DNA of 33,639 bases from Gammaproteobacteria bacterium (GCA_029864185.1 JAOTTY010000007.1:1-33639), one strand, 5' to 3'; positions 1-10,418 are shown, numbered from the stretch's first letter. Numbers and translations are program-made. Notes: generated by a model not told the origin, from the sequence alone.

Positions 1-1982
1 GCATACTCGGCGTCGGCATCGGCCTTGAGCAGCACCGGGTCGGCGAGCCATTTTTCCATTTCGTCGATGCGCCGCGTAATCGTGCGCACGTCGCCGTAAC
101 CCTCGCTGATCATCCACTTGAACATCGTGATGTTCGAATTCATGTACTCGATGATCGGTTCCTTGTCGAGCTTGACGGTGCAGCCCGAGGCGGAGCGCTC
201 GGCCGACGCGTCCGACAACTCGAAGGCCTGCTCGACCTTGAGCCGCGGCAGGCCCTCGATTTCGAGCACGCGTCCTGAAAAAACGTTTTTCTTGCCCTGC
301 TTCTCGACCGTCAGCAGGCCGCGCTGTATCGCCGCGTAGGGAATCGCGTTCACCAGGTCGCGCAGCGTGATTCCAGGCTGCATCTCGCCCTTGAAACGCA
401 CCAGCACCGATTCCGGCATGTCCAGTGGCATGACCCCGGTGGCGGCCGCGAACGCGACCAGCCCGGAGCCCGCCGGAAACGAAATCCCGATCGGGAAGCG
501 GGTATGCGAATCGCCGCCGGTGCCGACGGTATCGGGCAACAGCATGCGGTTCATCCACGAGTGGATCACGCCATCGCCGGGACGCAGCGAGATGCCGCCA
601 CGGTTCTGCATGAAATCAGGCAGGGTGTGATGGGTGACGACGTCGACCGGTTTCGGGTACGGCGCGGTGTGGCAAAAAGACTGCATCACCAGGTCCGCGG
701 AAAAGCCGAGGCAGGCGAGGTCCTTGAGTTCGTCGCGCGTCATCGGTCCGGTGGTGTCCTGCGATCCGACCGTGGTCATCTTCGGTTCGCAGTACATGCC
801 GGGCCGCACGCCGGGCAGGCTGCAGGCCTTGCCCACCATTTTCTGCGCCAGCGTATAACCCTTGCCGCTATCCTCGGTCGCCTGCGGCTTTTCGAACAGG
901 TCGGACTCGCCCATGCCGAGCGCCTTGCGCGCGCGGTCGGTCAGGCCGCGACCGATGATCAGCGGGATACGACCGTCGGCGCGCACTTCGTCCTGCAGCA
1001 CGTTGGTGCTGAGTTCGAAGCGGGTAATCACCTCGTCGCTGTCATGGCGCGTGACCCTGCCTTCGTAGGGATAAATGTCGATCACGTCCCCCATGTTCAG
1101 TTGCGACACGTCCATTTCGATCGGCAGCGCGCCCGCGTCTTCCATCGTGTTGAAGAAAATCGGTGCAATCTTGCCGCCGAAGCAGTAGCCGCCGTTGCGC
1201 TTGTTCGGTATGTAGGGAATGTCCTCGCCCATGTGCCACAGCACCGAGTTGGTCGCCGACTTGCGCGACGAGCCGGTGCCGACCACGTCGCCGACGTAGG
1301 CGAGCGGATGTCCCAGCGTCTTGAGTTCCGCGATTTTTTCGAGCGGCCTGTCGGTCAGGCCGTCGCGTGGATTTTTCAGCATCGCGAGCGCGTGCAGCGG
1401 AATGTCGGGGCGCGACCAGGCGTCCTGCGCCGGCGACAGGTCGTCGGTATTGGTTTCGCCCGGCACCTTGAACACGGTAACCGTGATCTTGTCGGCGAGC
1501 CTGGGCTTGCTGGTAAACCATTCGGCGTTGGCCCAGGACTCGAGCACCTGCCTTGCGCTCAGGTTGCCGGCCTCGGATTTCGCAACCACGTCGTGAAAGG
1601 CGTCGAATACCAGCAGCGTATGGGACAACGCGGCAACCGCGGCGGGCGCGGTCTCGTCGTCGTCGAGGCAGGCAATCAACGGTTCGATGTTGTAACCACC
1701 GAGCATGCTGCCGAGAATCTCGACCGCTTTCACCTTGTCGATCGAAGGCGACGACGCCTCGCTACGCGTAATCGCGGCTAGGAAACCCGCCTTGACGTAG
1801 GCGGCTTCGTCTACCCCCGCCGGTACGTGCCGGGTCAATAACTGAAGCAGGTAGTCCGCCTCGCCGGCGGGCGGATTCTTGAGCAGTTCGACCAGGTCGG
1901 CGGTCTGCTGCGCGTCTAGCGGCTTCGGCGGAATGCCCTGTTCGGCGCGCTCGGCCGTGTGTTCGCGGTATGCCTGTAGCAT
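1..1982 (-). CDS. acnB: Aconitate hydratase B (partial, C-terminus beyond left edge)
   Basis: Bifunctional aconitase of the TCA cycle; AcnB enzymes interconvert citrate and isocitrate and can also hydrate 2-methyl-cis-aconitate in the methylcitrate cycle. The first 660 residues are visible and begin [16 protein letters not shown], very close to E. coli AcnB. The N-terminal HEAT-like region (about 1-160) contains [17 protein letters not shown]. The swivel domain contains [20 protein letters not shown], which is typical of AcnB and not AcnA. The three [4Fe-4S] cysteines, expected around residues 710-772 in this family, lie outside the window and cannot be checked. The ATG at 1982 is the family start; a weak purine-rich GAAGAG precedes it. 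It lies 45 nt downstream of gltA on the same strand, so the two are probably co-transcribed. Confidence 0.96.
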   Translation of the reverse strand, partial: MLQAYREHTAERAEQGIPPKPLDAQQTADLVELLKNPPAGEADYLLQLLTRHVPAGVDEAAYVKAGFLAAITRSEASSPSIDKVKAVEILGSMLGGYNIEPLIACLDDDETAPAAVAALSHTLLVFDAFHDVVAKSEAGNLSARQVLESWANAEWFTSKPRLADKITVTVFKVPGETNTDDLSPAQDAWSRPDIPLHALAMLKNPRDGLTDRPLEKIAELKTLGHPLAYVGDVVGTGSSRKSATNSVLWHMGEDIPYIPNKRNGGYCFGGKIAPIFFNTMEDAGALPIEMDVSQLNMGDVIDIYPYEGRVTRHDSDEVITRFELSTNVLQDEVRADGRIPLIIGRGLTDRARKALGMGESDLFEKPQATEDSGKGYTLAQKMVGKACSLPGVRPGMYCEPKMTTVGSQDTTGPMTRDELKDLACLGFSADLVMQSFCHTAPYPKPVDVVTHHTLPDFMQNRGGISLRPGDGVIHSWMNRMLLPDTVGTGGDSHTRFPIGISFPAGSGLVAFAAATGVMPLDMPESVLVRFKGEMQPGITLRDLVNAIPYAAIQRGLLTVEKQGKKNVFSGRVLEIEGLPRLKVEQAFELSDASAERSASGCTVKLDKEPIIEYMNSNITMFKWMISEGYGDVRTITRRIDEMEKWLADPVLLKADADAEY

Positions 1983-2027
1983 TTGAAATTCTCTTCGGTC
2001 AGTCGAATAAAATAAGTTGCGGTCCGA

Positions 2028-3338
2028 TCAGCGTTTTTCAATCGGCAGGTAATCGAGATCGATGGCGCCGGTATAGAGCTGGCGCGGACGCCCGATCTTG
2101 GCTTCGTGATCCGACATCATCTCGCTCCACTGCGAGATCCAGCCGATGGTGCGCGCCATCGCGAAGATCACGGTGAACATGTTCATCGGGATACCCATCG
2201 CGAGGAAAATGATACCCGAGTAAAAATCGACGTTCGGGTAGAGATTACGCTCGACGAAGTAATCGTCGTGGAGCGCAACCTGTTCCAGCGCCATCGCGGT
2301 ATCCAGCAGCTTCTGCTGTTCGGACGAGGCTTCCATGTCGTTCAGCAGCTTGTGGCAGATTTCGCGGATCAGCCTGGCGCGCGGATCGTAGTTCTTGTAG
2401 ACGCGATGGCCGAATCCCATCAGGCGGAAGGAATCGTTCTTGTCCTTGGCGCGATCGACGAAAGTCTGCAGCGGCTTGCCCGACTCGTTGATGTCGATCA
2501 GCATGCGTACCACCGCTTCGTTGGCGCCGCCATGCGCCGGCCCCCACAACGCGGCGATACCCGAGGCTACCGCGGCGAACGGATTGGCGTCGGAGCTGCC
2601 GGCGAGTCGTACCGTCGAGGTCGACGCGTTCTGCTCGTGGTCGGCATGCAGGATCATGATCAGGTCCAGCGCCTTGGCCAGCAGCGGGTCGGGCGTATAT
2701 TCCTCGGACGGCATCGAAAACATCATGTAGAGGAAGTTTTCGGTATAGCTCAGCGAATTGCGCGGGTAAACGAAAGGCTTGCCGTTGGCGTAACGGTAGC
2801 TCATCGCGGCGATGGTGGGCATTTTCGCGATCAGACGGTAGGCGGTAATCATGCGGTGCTCTTCGTTATGGATATCCATGTGGTCGTGGTAGAACGCCGC
2901 GAGTGCGCCGACGCAGCCCACCATGATCGCCATCGGGTGCGCGTCGCGGCGGAAACCGGAGAAAAACCGGATCATCGCTTCGTGCAGCATCGTGTGCTGG
3001 GTGACGGTGTTGATGAAATAATCCAGTTCCTCTTTTTTCGGCAGCCGGTTGTTAAGCAAAAGAAAGCAAACTTCCAGGTAGGAACTCTGCTCGGCCAGCT
3101 GTTCGATCGGGTAGCCGCGGTACTGCAGCACGCCCCTGCCGCCGTCGAGAAACGTGATCGCGCTGGAGCAGCTCGCGGTCGACATGAACCCGGGGTCGTA
3201 GGTGAAATACCCGAGCTCCTTGTAGAGCTTGCCGATATCGATCACCTTGGGACCAGCGGTTGGCGTGTACATCGGCAAGGTGACTTGCTTACCTGTGGTG
3301 TTGTCGGTAATGGTTACGGTTTCGGTTTCGCTGCTCAT
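2028..3338 (-). CDS. gltA: Citrate synthase, hexameric type II
   Basis: Condenses oxaloacetate and acetyl-CoA to citrate. The 436-residue length and N-terminal beta-rich extension ([15 protein letters not shown]) fit the NADH-sensitive gram-negative type. The catalytic residues are in their usual motifs: His in [10 protein letters not shown], His in [14 protein letters not shown], and Asp in [10 protein letters not shown]. The dispersed [10 protein letters not shown] motif is also present. The ATG at 3338 has an AGGAA ribosome site about 8 nt upstream. It is the first gene of a gltA-acnB pair reading left. A second, smaller citrate-synthase homologue (prpC) lies nearby on the other strand and is distinct in length and motifs. 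Confidence 0.97.
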   Translation of the reverse strand: MSSETETVTITDNTTGKQVTLPMYTPTAGPKVIDIGKLYKELGYFTYDPGFMSTASCSSAITFLDGGRGVLQYRGYPIEQLAEQSSYLEVCFLLLNNRLPKKEELDYFINTVTQHTMLHEAMIRFFSGFRRDAHPMAIMVGCVGALAAFYHDHMDIHNEEHRMITAYRLIAKMPTIAAMSYRYANGKPFVYPRNSLSYTENFLYMMFSMPSEEYTPDPLLAKALDLIMILHADHEQNASTSTVRLAGSSDANPFAAVASGIAALWGPAHGGANEAVVRMLIDINESGKPLQTFVDRAKDKNDSFRLMGFGHRVYKNYDPRARLIREICHKLLNDMEASSEQQKLLDTAMALEQVALHDDYFVERNLYPNVDFYSGIIFLAMGIPMNMFTVIFAMARTIGWISQWSEMMSDHEAKIGRPRQLYTGAIDLDYLPIEKR

Positions 3339-3667
3339 AGAATTTCCTCAATGTGTCTGCGTCTGCCATGTCGACTGGAATTGTATTTTTTGGTGTCGAC
3401 AGGTTCCAGCCTGCTCTACTGCTGGACTGGCCGGACGGGGCGAAGGCTAAATATACCTACTATTGGATAAAGCCGCTAACACTCTAGCCTATTATTGAGT
3501 TTATTTATTCTGAAAATTAATTCTCGGATCCCGCATAAACACTGACTCCAGGCTCCAGGTTCCCTGGACAGGGCGAAAGGTCGTCGCGTTAATTGTTGAC
3601 AATTTATCTGGATTTCTGCATATTTTCGCCAAATTCGTTGTTTATTAGCTTTGATTGTTGACAATTT
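3339..3667. other. Divergent intergenic region between gltA and the prp regulator
   Basis: This 329-base stretch separates gltA (minus) from the prp regulator (plus). It holds a minus-strand TATATT (3450-3455) that could be a gltA -10, although I see no good -35 for it. There is also a small inverted repeat TCCAGG-TTC-CCTGGA at 3554-3568, and at its right end the two regulator-type palindromes annotated separately. The right third is much more AT-rich than the surrounding genes. I see no small gene with a convincing ribosome site; a 62-codon minus-strand frame at 3476-3664 has no recognisable features. Confidence 0.6.
3592..3624 (+). promoter_or_regulatory. Promoter of the prp operon with embedded operator
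   Basis: Palindrome ATTGTTGACAAT (3592-3603; arms ATTGT and ACAAT around two bases) contains a perfect -35 hexamer TTGACA at 3596-3601. Exactly 17 bases downstream is CATATT (3619-3624), a 4-of-6 match to the -10 consensus, putting the start of transcription near 3631. A regulator bound here would block the -35, so autorepression is likely. The operator role is inferred from symmetry and from its recurrence at 3654 and near the second GntR gene. Confidence 0.6.
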
Positions 3668-3669
3668 AT
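3654..3669 (+). promoter_or_regulatory. Second copy of the prp operator, overlapping the start codon
   Basis: An identical 16-base ATTGTTGACAATTTAT occurs at 3592-3607 and 3654-3669, offset by 62 bases (about six helical turns). The second copy runs into the ATG of the regulator gene (3668-3670). A protein bound here would sit about 23-40 bases downstream of the predicted transcription start, a position suited to a roadblock or to looping with the first site. Confidence 0.6.
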
Positions 3670-4360
3670 GCCTGAAATCCTTTTAAATCCTGCAGACAGC
3701 CTCGAATCGACCACGCTGGCGCGACGCACCTTCGACAGCATCAAGGCCGATATCATCAAGGGCGAGCTGGCGCAGGGCACCAAGATCGTCGAATCCGATC
3801 TCGCGCTGAAATACGGCATCAGCCGCGGCCCGCTGCGCGAGGCGATTCACCGCCTCGAGCAGATCAAGCTGATCGTGCGCATTCCACACGCCGGCTCGCG
3901 CGTGGTGACGCTGGATCTCAAGATGATGGAAGACATCTATGTCGCGCGCGAGGCGCTCGAGGGCATGGCGGCGCGTCTCGCCGCACGCCTGATGCCCGAT
4001 ACCGAAATCAGGGCGCTGTCGGCGCTGCTCGACCAGCACGAAGCGGCGATCGGCGAGACCGAGGGCAAGGCTTATTTTCAAAGCGAGGGCGATATCGATT
4101 TTCATTACCGCATTGCCCGCGCAAGCCAGAATCAGTGGATACTGGATAATTTGAACGGCGAGCTATACCAGCTGATACGCATGTGCCGGCGCCAGTCGGG
4201 ACAGGTCCCGGCGCGCGCGCAGACGGCGCTGGATCAGCACCGCCAGGTGGCGACCGCGATCGCGCGACGCGACGCGGAGCTCGCCGAACTGCTGATGCGC
4301 CGCCATATCAGCGGCGCCTGGGAAATCGTTAGGAAAATACTCGAGGAACAAAATGACTGA
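3668..4360 (+). CDS. GntR-family (FCD subfamily) regulator of the methylcitrate operon
   Basis: DNA-binding repressor-type protein of 230 residues. The N-terminal winged helix-turn-helix (about 20-75) has the subfamily motif [17 protein letters not shown]. The C-terminal all-helical FCD ligand domain (about 90-225) contains [14 protein letters not shown] and [15 protein letters not shown], where His residues of the usual metal site fall. It is the first gene of the prpBCD operon and overlaps prpB by 8 nt, so it is very probably the local propionate or methylcitrate-responsive regulator (inference). The ATG at 3668 is the only reasonable start because a TGA in frame lies at 3659-3661. No Shine-Dalgarno is visible; the region before the ATG is the second operator. 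Confidence 0.9.
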   Translation: MPEILLNPADSLESTTLARRTFDSIKADIIKGELAQGTKIVESDLALKYGISRGPLREAIHRLEQIKLIVRIPHAGSRVVTLDLKMMEDIYVAREALEGMAARLAARLMPDTEIRALSALLDQHEAAIGETEGKAYFQSEGDIDFHYRIARASQNQWILDNLNGELYQLIRMCRRQSGQVPARAQTALDQHRQVATAIARRDAELAELLMRRHISGAWEIVRKILEEQND

Positions 4361-5240
4361 GCATAACTCGCCCGGAAGAAAACTACGCGAGGCCGTGGCC
4401 GCAAATAATCCGCTGCAGGTCGTCGGCGCGGTCAATGCCTACAGCGCAATCATGGCGCAGAAATGCGGGCACCAGGCCCTCTACCTGTCGGGCGGCGGGG
4501 TCGCCGCGTGCTCGCTCGGCATCCCCGACCTCGGCATCAGCACCCTCGCCGACGTGCTCGAGGACGCACGCCGGATCACCGCCGCAAGCAGCCTGCCGCT
4601 GCTGGTCGACGTCGACGTCGGCTGGGGCGGCGCCTTCAATATCGCGCGCTGCATCCGCGAAATGCTTCGCGCCGATGTCGCCGGCGTGCACATCGAGGAC
4701 CAGGTTATGCAAAAGCGCTGCGGTCATCGGCCCAACAAGGCGATCGTGTCCAGCGCGGAAATGGTCGATCGCGTGAAAGCCGCGGTCGATGCGCGCAGCG
4801 ACGACGCTTTCGTCATCATGGCGCGCACCGACGCACTCGCGGTGGAAGGCATGAATGCCGCGATCGAGCGCGCCCAGGCCTGCGCCGACGCCGGCGCCGA
4901 CATGATCTTCCCGGAGGCGATGACCGAGCTCGACCAGTACCGGCAATTCGTCGAGGCGGTGCCGGTGCCGGTGCTGGCCAACATCACCGAGTTCGGCGCG
5001 ACGCCGTTGTTCACCGTCGAGGAGCTGGCCTCGGTCGGCCTCAAGCTCGCGCTGTACCCGCTCAGCGCGTTCAGGGCCGCGAGCCTCGCGGCCCTGAACG
5101 TTTACCGGCACATACTGACGGACGGCACCCAGCAAAACGTCGTCGACAGCATGCAAACCCGCATGGAGCTGTACGACTTTCTCGATTACCACGATTACGA
5201 ACAAAAACTGGATAACTTATTCAGCGAGGAGACATCATGA
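4353..5240 (+). CDS. prpB: 2-methylisocitrate lyase
   Basis: Cleaves 2-methylisocitrate to pyruvate and succinate, the last step of the methylcitrate cycle. The 295-residue protein aligns end to end with E. coli PrpB from memory: [20 protein letters not shown] near the N-terminus, the catalytic-loop [28 protein letters not shown], and [16 protein letters not shown]. The catalytic Cys is in KRCGH. It starts inside the end of the regulator gene (8-nt overlap) and ends in an ATGA overlap with prpC, so the operon is translationally coupled. Confidence 0.97.
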   Translation: MTEHNSPGRKLREAVAANNPLQVVGAVNAYSAIMAQKCGHQALYLSGGGVAACSLGIPDLGISTLADVLEDARRITAASSLPLLVDVDVGWGGAFNIARCIREMLRADVAGVHIEDQVMQKRCGHRPNKAIVSSAEMVDRVKAAVDARSDDAFVIMARTDALAVEGMNAAIERAQACADAGADMIFPEAMTELDQYRQFVEAVPVPVLANITEFGATPLFTVEELASVGLKLALYPLSAFRAASLAALNVYRHILTDGTQQNVVDSMQTRMELYDFLDYHDYEQKLDNLFSEETS

Positions 5241-6385
5241 ACGACAAACCAGGATTCAAACCCAAGAAATCGGTCGCGCTGTCAGGCACCACGGCCGGTA
5301 ATACCGCTATCTGTACCGTCGGCCGAACCGGCAACGACCTGCACTACCGCGGTTACGATATTCTCGATATCGCCGAGCAGTGCGAGTTCGAGGAAGTCGC
5401 CTACCTGATCGTGCATGAAAAACTGCCGACGCGCGACGAACTTGCGGCTTACAAGGCGCGCCTGAAGGCGTTGCGGGATATCCCGCACGAGGTCAAGACC
5501 GTGCTCGAGCAATTGCCCTCAAGCACTCACCCGATGGACGTCATGCGCACCGGCTGCTCCGCGCTCGGCTGCATGATGCCGGAAGACGCGGATCACAACG
5601 CCGAAGGGGCGCGCAACCTCATCGATCGCCTGATGGCCTGCTTCGGCTCGATGCTGGTTTACTGGTATCACTACAGCCATCACGGCAAGCGCATCGAGCT
5701 GGTCACCGACGACGATTCCATCGGCGGGCATTTCCTGCACCTGCTGCACGGCGAGAAGCCGCGCGAATCCTGGGTGCGGGCGATGCATATTTCACTGACC
5801 CTCTACGCCGAGCACGAGTTCAACGCGTCGACCTTCACCGGACGCGTCGTCGCCGGCACCGGCTCCGACCTTTATTCCTGTATCACCGCCGCGATCGGCG
5901 CGCTGCGCGGTCCCAAGCACGGCGGCGCAAACGAGGAAGCGTTCAGGATTCAGTCGCGCTATGGTTCGGCCGACGAGGCCGAGGCCGATATCCGCGAGCG
6001 CGTCGCCAACAAGGAAATCGTCATCGGCTTCGGCCACCCGGTTTATACCGTCAGCGATCCGCGCAACGAGGTCATCAAGCGGCTTGCGAAGGAGCTGTCC
6101 GAGGAAAACGGCGACAGGCTGATGTTCGACGTGGCCGAACGCCTCGAATCGGTCATGTGGGAGCTGAAGAACATGTTCCCGAACCTCGACTGGTTTTCCG
6201 CGGTCTCCTACAACCAGATGGGAGTGCCGACAGATATGTTCACCCCGCTATTCGTCATCGCACGCACCTCCGGCTGGGGCGCGCACGTGGTCGAGCAGCG
6301 CATCGACGGCAAGATCATCCGGCCGTCGGCGAATTACGTCGGCCCCGAAAACCTAGAATTCATCCCGATCGAACAAAGGAAATAA
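5237..6385 (+). CDS. prpC: 2-methylcitrate synthase
   Basis: Condenses propionyl-CoA with oxaloacetate. At 382 residues it has the short form typical of PrpC, without the N-terminal domain present in GltA at 2028-3338. Citrate-synthase catalytic motifs are intact: His in [12 protein letters not shown], His in [14 protein letters not shown], and Asp in [34 protein letters not shown] is the methylcitrate-synthase form of the substrate loop. A 4-nt ATGA overlap with prpB and a 3-nt gap to prpD place it in the middle of the operon. Some citrate synthases use both acyl-CoAs, but context favours PrpC. Confidence 0.96.
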   Translation: MNDKPGFKPKKSVALSGTTAGNTAICTVGRTGNDLHYRGYDILDIAEQCEFEEVAYLIVHEKLPTRDELAAYKARLKALRDIPHEVKTVLEQLPSSTHPMDVMRTGCSALGCMMPEDADHNAEGARNLIDRLMACFGSMLVYWYHYSHHGKRIELVTDDDSIGGHFLHLLHGEKPRESWVRAMHISLTLYAEHEFNASTFTGRVVAGTGSDLYSCITAAIGALRGPKHGGANEEAFRIQSRYGSADEAEADIRERVANKEIVIGFGHPVYTVSDPRNEVIKRLAKELSEENGDRLMFDVAERLESVMWELKNMFPNLDWFSAVSYNQMGVPTDMFTPLFVIARTSGWGAHVVEQRIDGKIIRPSANYVGPENLEFIPIEQRK

Positions 6386-6388
6386 CCC

Positions 6389-7843
6389 ATGAGCAAAGCC
6401 GCCGTACTGGACGCCAGCCGTCCCGATTTCGACAAGGTCATCCAGGATATCGTCGATTATGTCCTCGAATATGACGTCACCCGATCCGACGAGGCGATGC
6501 AGACCGCGCGCTACGACTGGATGGACAGCATGGGTTGTGCGCTGCTGGCGCTCGGCTACCCGGCCTGCACCCGCCTGCTGGGGCCCATCGTACCCGGCGC
6601 CGATATGCCGGGCAGAGGCGCGCGCGTGCCCGGCACCGCGTACGAACTCGATCCGGTGCGCGCGGCGTGGAACATTGGCGCGATGGTACGCTGGCTCGAT
6701 TACAACGACACCTGGCTGGCGGCCGAGTGGGGTCACCCGTCGGACAACCTCGGCGCGATCCTGGCGCTGGCGGACTATTTGTCGCGCAAACGGGTCAGCG
6801 AAGGCGGGGCGCCACTTAGCATGCGCGACGTGCTGATCGCGATGATCAAGGCGCACGAAATCCAGGGAGTGCTGGCACTCGAAAATTCATTCAACCGGGT
6901 TGGCCTGTGCCACGTGATGCTGGTGCGGATCGCGTCGACCGCGGTCACCGCGCAGATGCTGGGCTGCAGTCGTGACGAATGCCTGAACGCGGTCTCCCAC
7001 GCCTGGCTCGACGGTTCTTCTTTGCGCACCTATCGCCACGCGCCCAATACCGGATCGCGCAAATCCTGGGCCGCGGGCGACGCATCGTCGCGCGGCCTGT
7101 TTCTCGCGTTTACCGCGCTGCGTGGCGAAATGGGATACCCATCCGCGATCACCGCGCCGACCTGGGGCTTCCAGGACGTGCTGTTCGGCAAGAAACCGCT
7201 GGCCTTCACCCAGGGTTACGGCACTTACACGATGGAAAATATCCTGTTCAAGATTTCGTTTCCGGCCGAGTTCCACGCGCAGACCGCGGTCGAGGCGGCG
7301 GTAAAACTGCACCCCGAAGTGGTCGGGCGGCTCGACGAGATCGACCGCATCGTCATCAAGACCCAGGAATCCGGGGATCGAATCATCAACAAGACCGGCC
7401 CGCTGGATAACCCGGCCGATCGCGATCACTGCATCCAGTACATGGTTGCGATCGGGCTGCTGGAAGGCGATCTGCAGGCCGAACATTACGAGGACGGCGT
7501 CGCCGCCGATCCCCGCGTCGACGCGTTGCGGGAAAAAATGGAGGTCAGCGAAGACGAGCGTTTCACACGCGAGTACCTCGAGCCCGACAAGCGCGCGATC
7601 GGCAACTCGCTGCAGATTTTCTACAGCGACGGCAGCTGCAGTGACGAGGTCGTGGTCGACTACCCGGTCGGACACCGGCGGCGACGCGACGAGGGCATCC
7701 CGCTGTTAAAGGCCAAGTTCGAGCGTTACCTGCGCGGTCATATCAACGCCAAGAAGGCGGGGCAAATCCTCGCCATCTGCGCCGACCAGCAAGCCTTCGA
7801 GGCCACCAGCGTCACGCGCATGATGGAACTGCTGCAGCCCTGA
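6389..7843 (+). CDS. prpD: 2-methylcitrate dehydratase
   Basis: Dehydrates 2-methylcitrate to 2-methyl-cis-aconitate, independent of iron-sulfur clusters (MmgE/PrpD family). Its 484 residues match the usual PrpD length of about 483. Recognisable blocks are [19 protein letters not shown] near residue 110, [20 protein letters not shown], and [20 protein letters not shown]. It is the last gene of the operon. No prpE (propionyl-CoA synthetase) and no acnD/prpF pair follows, so rehydration of methylaconitate must be done by an aconitase such as the adjacent AcnB, and propionate activation by an enzyme encoded elsewhere. It converges on the kinase gene with only 17 nt between stop codons and no evident terminator. 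Confidence 0.96.
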   Translation: MSKAAVLDASRPDFDKVIQDIVDYVLEYDVTRSDEAMQTARYDWMDSMGCALLALGYPACTRLLGPIVPGADMPGRGARVPGTAYELDPVRAAWNIGAMVRWLDYNDTWLAAEWGHPSDNLGAILALADYLSRKRVSEGGAPLSMRDVLIAMIKAHEIQGVLALENSFNRVGLCHVMLVRIASTAVTAQMLGCSRDECLNAVSHAWLDGSSLRTYRHAPNTGSRKSWAAGDASSRGLFLAFTALRGEMGYPSAITAPTWGFQDVLFGKKPLAFTQGYGTYTMENILFKISFPAEFHAQTAVEAAVKLHPEVVGRLDEIDRIVIKTQESGDRIINKTGPLDNPADRDHCIQYMVAIGLLEGDLQAEHYEDGVAADPRVDALREKMEVSEDERFTREYLEPDKRAIGNSLQIFYSDGSCSDEVVVDYPVGHRRRRDEGIPLLKAKFERYLRGHINAKKAGQILAICADQQAFEATSVTRMMELLQP

Positions 7844-7860
7844 AATCCGGGGATCGAGGG

Positions 7861-9612
7861 TTAAGTCTTCTGTCCCTGGATTTCGTCGGCGCTATTTTCA
7901 TCGATGCAGCGGGCAATCAGCGCGATCAGTTCATCGGGTTCGAAGGGCTTGGAGACATGGTGGTTCATGCCGATTTCGAGACTTTTCTTGCTGTCTCCCT
8001 CGAGTGCGTGCGCGGTCATGGCGATAATCGGCATCGACTCGTACCTGCCGCCCATGGCGCGAATCTTTCGCGTCGCCTCGTAACCATCCATTATCGGCAT
8101 CTGGATATCCATCAGGACCAGGTCATAGTGCTCGCGCTGTAACTGCTCCAGCGCGTCGGCGCCGTTAACCGCAACGTCGATATCGGCGCCGCTTTCCTCG
8201 AGTATTTCCAGTACGATCATCTTGTTGATGTCGTTGTCCTCGGCCACCAGGATACGACGGCCGCTCAGGATCGCCGGGGCATGGTCGCCCCGGTACTCGG
8301 CGCTGAACGCAAGCTTGTAAACGATATCCATGACGGTCGTGTAGAGACGCGAATGCGATATCGGCTTGTACAGCCGAACATCGGCGCTACCGTCCTCGCC
8401 CTGCCGGTTCTGCGGCACCAGGTGCACGAAACGCGTGTCCCTCCAGTGCGAGCTATTGCGCAGCCGGTCGATCAGTTCGTTGACTGCCCCCTCCGATTCG
8501 GTCTGGTCGATAATCAGCAGGTCGCAGGGCCGCAGTTCGGCCAGGTCGAACTTTTCCTCGACGTCGTAGTCGAGTTCCTGGATCGCGCTGATTTTCCAGT
8601 GCGCGAGCATTTTGCGTATCGTGCTGCGCTGCAATTCCAGCGGGCTGAGTATACCGACGCTCAGCTCCTGCAGGGCTTGCGGGGGATTCCAGTCGTATAT
8701 CTCGCGGTATTCGTCATCGACACGCAAACGAAAGTAAAACCGACTACCCTCGCCGGGCCTGCTGTCGATGCGTAACTCGCTGCCCATTGCCTTGACGAGG
8801 CGACGGCAACTATTTAAACCGAGACCCAGCCCGCCCAATAGCGGCTCCTGCACGTCATCGATCAAATCCGGCGATTGCAGCAGCTTTTTTTGCTTGTCTG
8901 GATCGATCCCTTTGCCGGTATCCCTGACCCCGATTTCCACGCTCCCGTCACCGCTACTCACGTAGGCGACGATCAGGCCTTTACTGGTATACCTGATCGC
9001 GTTGTTCAACAGGTTGTTCAGCACCTGGCGCAGCCTTAGCGCATCGCCCCTGATTCGATGGGGAATATCGGGGTCAACGTCGCAGACCAGCTCCAGGCCC
9101 TTGTCGAGAGCCTCGGGTGCCAGGATACTGGCGACATCCTCGATCACCTCGGCCAGGTTGAAATGCTCCGACGCGATCAACAGGGCATCGGTTTGCAGAC
9201 GAGACGAGGAGGTCACGTCGTTGATGATAGCGAGCAGCATTTTGGCAGAGTTGGTGGCGGTATCGACGTAGCGCTGCTGGTTACGATCCAGACCTGTGCG
9301 TTTGAGCAGGTGCATGACGCCGAGTATGCCGGACAGCGGCGTCCGTATCTCGTGACTGATGTTGGCCGAGAATTCCTCCCGGGCGATGTCGGTACCCTGG
9401 ATTTTTTGCTCGGACCGGTTGAGCATTTCGCGCTGCCTGAGCAATAAATACAGTGCGATAGCCAGCAGGCCACCAAATGCCAGGCTGATTATGAATCGCT
9501 GGGCAGCGCTCAAGGCAGCCGGATCTGCACCGGCCCACAGGGCGCCGAGAACCAGAAAAACCAGGAGACAAACGGCACAGATTATTAGTCTTTTTTTCTC
9601 CGTCATTGTCAC
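7861..9612 (-). CDS. Membrane-bound hybrid sensor histidine kinase
   Basis: A 583-residue BarA-like kinase. Two membrane helices (about 8-28 and 38-58) are separated by only a short loop, so there is no real periplasmic sensor domain. HisKA follows with the phospho-acceptor in FSANISHEIRTPLSG (His87). The ATPase domain has N box RLRQVLNNLLNNAIRYTS, G1 DTGKGIDPDK and G2 GLGLGLNSCRRL. A degenerate receiver-like stretch (about 310-440; DLLIIDQTES) comes next, then a complete receiver (452-575) with phospho-acceptor in LVLMDIQMPIMDGYEA (Asp502) and Lys in HVSKPFEPDE. No Hpt domain is present. It lies 12 nt after the phosphoribosyltransferase, so the two are probably co-transcribed. The start may be GTG 9612 or ATG 9606; neither has a strong ribosome site. 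The signal is unknown. Confidence 0.92.
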   Translation of the reverse strand: MTMTEKKRLIICAVCLLVFLVLGALWAGADPAALSAAQRFIISLAFGGLLAIALYLLLRQREMLNRSEQKIQGTDIAREEFSANISHEIRTPLSGILGVMHLLKRTGLDRNQQRYVDTATNSAKMLLAIINDVTSSSRLQTDALLIASEHFNLAEVIEDVASILAPEALDKGLELVCDVDPDIPHRIRGDALRLRQVLNNLLNNAIRYTSKGLIVAYVSSGDGSVEIGVRDTGKGIDPDKQKKLLQSPDLIDDVQEPLLGGLGLGLNSCRRLVKAMGSELRIDSRPGEGSRFYFRLRVDDEYREIYDWNPPQALQELSVGILSPLELQRSTIRKMLAHWKISAIQELDYDVEEKFDLAELRPCDLLIIDQTESEGAVNELIDRLRNSSHWRDTRFVHLVPQNRQGEDGSADVRLYKPISHSRLYTTVMDIVYKLAFSAEYRGDHAPAILSGRRILVAEDNDINKMIVLEILEESGADIDVAVNGADALEQLQREHYDLVLMDIQMPIMDGYEATRKIRAMGGRYESMPIIAMTAHALEGDSKKSLEIGMNHHVSKPFEPDELIALIARCIDENSADEIQGQKT

Positions 9613-9624
9613 AGCGGAGCCCGG

Positions 9625-10182
9625 TTACCCGAACAAGTCAAGAATATTTCGGAGGTCCTTCTTCCCTGACCCTATTTCGGCGGCCTTTAGACCGGCAAGC
9701 TCGTGAGGAAACACCAGCCATTCCTCGCTCTCGTGCAGGAAATAGTCGGGTTCGAACTTGACACAGTTTTTCGACGGCTTGTACCACGGGCAGGCAACGC
9801 GGATGTCGGATGGCGTATTAAGCCGCGATTGTTTCCTGATCGCCTTGATCAGCGCATCGACGCTGCGCCCCGAGTCGAACACGTCGTCGACGATCAGGAG
9901 GCGATCGTCGGCATCGGCATTTTCGATCAGGTAGTGCAATCCGTGCACCCTGATTTTCTTGGCCTGCTTGTTGATGCCATAGTAGGACGAGGTGCGTACC
10001 GAAATGTGGTCGGTCTCGACATTCCTGAATTCGAAGTACTCCTGCACCGCGATGCCGACCGGGGTTCCCCCGCGCCAGATGCCGACGATAAACTCCGGGT
10101 GAAATCCGTCCTGGTATATCTGGTGCGCGAGTCGAAAAGAATCCTCTAGCAATTGTTGTGCGGTAATATAAACCTTGTTCAC
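9625..10182 (-). CDS. Phosphoribosyltransferase, hypoxanthine/xanthine-guanine type (COG2236-like)
   Basis: Type I PRTase of 185 residues that probably salvages a purine base with PRPP. The PRPP-binding loop LLIVDDVFDSGRSVDAL is canonical, and an early GIWRGGTPVGIAVQEYF block provides the pyrophosphate loop. RTSSYYGINKQAKKIRVHG is the flexible hood region of this family. I chose the GTG at 10182 (VNKVYITAQQLL) because an AGG-rich stretch lies about 6 nt upstream and it matches where the family begins. An upstream ATG at 10224 would add 14 residues rich in Cys and Arg that do not look like the family. Its neighbour downstream is the hybrid kinase, and upstream lies the end of the purine operon. 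Base specificity cannot be read from sequence. Confidence 0.85.
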   Translation of the reverse strand: MNKVYITAQQLLEDSFRLAHQIYQDGFHPEFIVGIWRGGTPVGIAVQEYFEFRNVETDHISVRTSSYYGINKQAKKIRVHGLHYLIENADADDRLLIVDDVFDSGRSVDALIKAIRKQSRLNTPSDIRVACPWYKPSKNCVKFEPDYFLHESEEWLVFPHELAGLKAAEIGSGKKDLRNILDLFG

Positions 10183-10380
10183 GAAAACCTGCCTGCCCCG
10201 TACCGAGGCACAATTCTGGCACAAGCCTCCCTGCTGGGCCAGCTCCCAGTCTCCTCGTTTTGCACCTGGGCACTGGTTCCGGCTTCAACTCGTGACCGAG
10301 GTCGCCTTAGACCGGGCCAGGGCCCGTGACAGCCGGGGTCAGCCCGGGTGTTTTCCGATCAATTTCAATTCGATCCTCAT

Positions 10381-10418
10381 AAAAAAACGGCTCTGACCCC
10401 CCCCCTTGCAAGGAACCG
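10381..10418 (-). terminator. Probable rho-independent terminator of the purine operon
   Basis: Read on the minus strand just after the allA stop, CGGTTC (10418-10413) can pair with GAGCCG (10393-10388), including one G-U pair, and is followed at once by seven T residues (10387-10381). The loop contains a further palindrome CCTTGCAAGG and a run of nine G (C9 on the plus strand, 10397-10405). The T run and position support termination. The long loop makes it untypical. Confidence 0.5.

Noticed and set aside
504-1781. Long plus-strand open frame opposite acnB
   Set aside because: It is antisense to a clear acnB, is rich in Arg, His and Val as expected for a shadow frame in GC-rich DNA, and matches no family I know.
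10183-10224. Upstream ATG start of the phosphoribosyltransferase at 10224
   Set aside because: It adds a Cys/Arg-containing tail unlike the family, whereas GTG 10182 has a nearby AGG and the family N-terminus.
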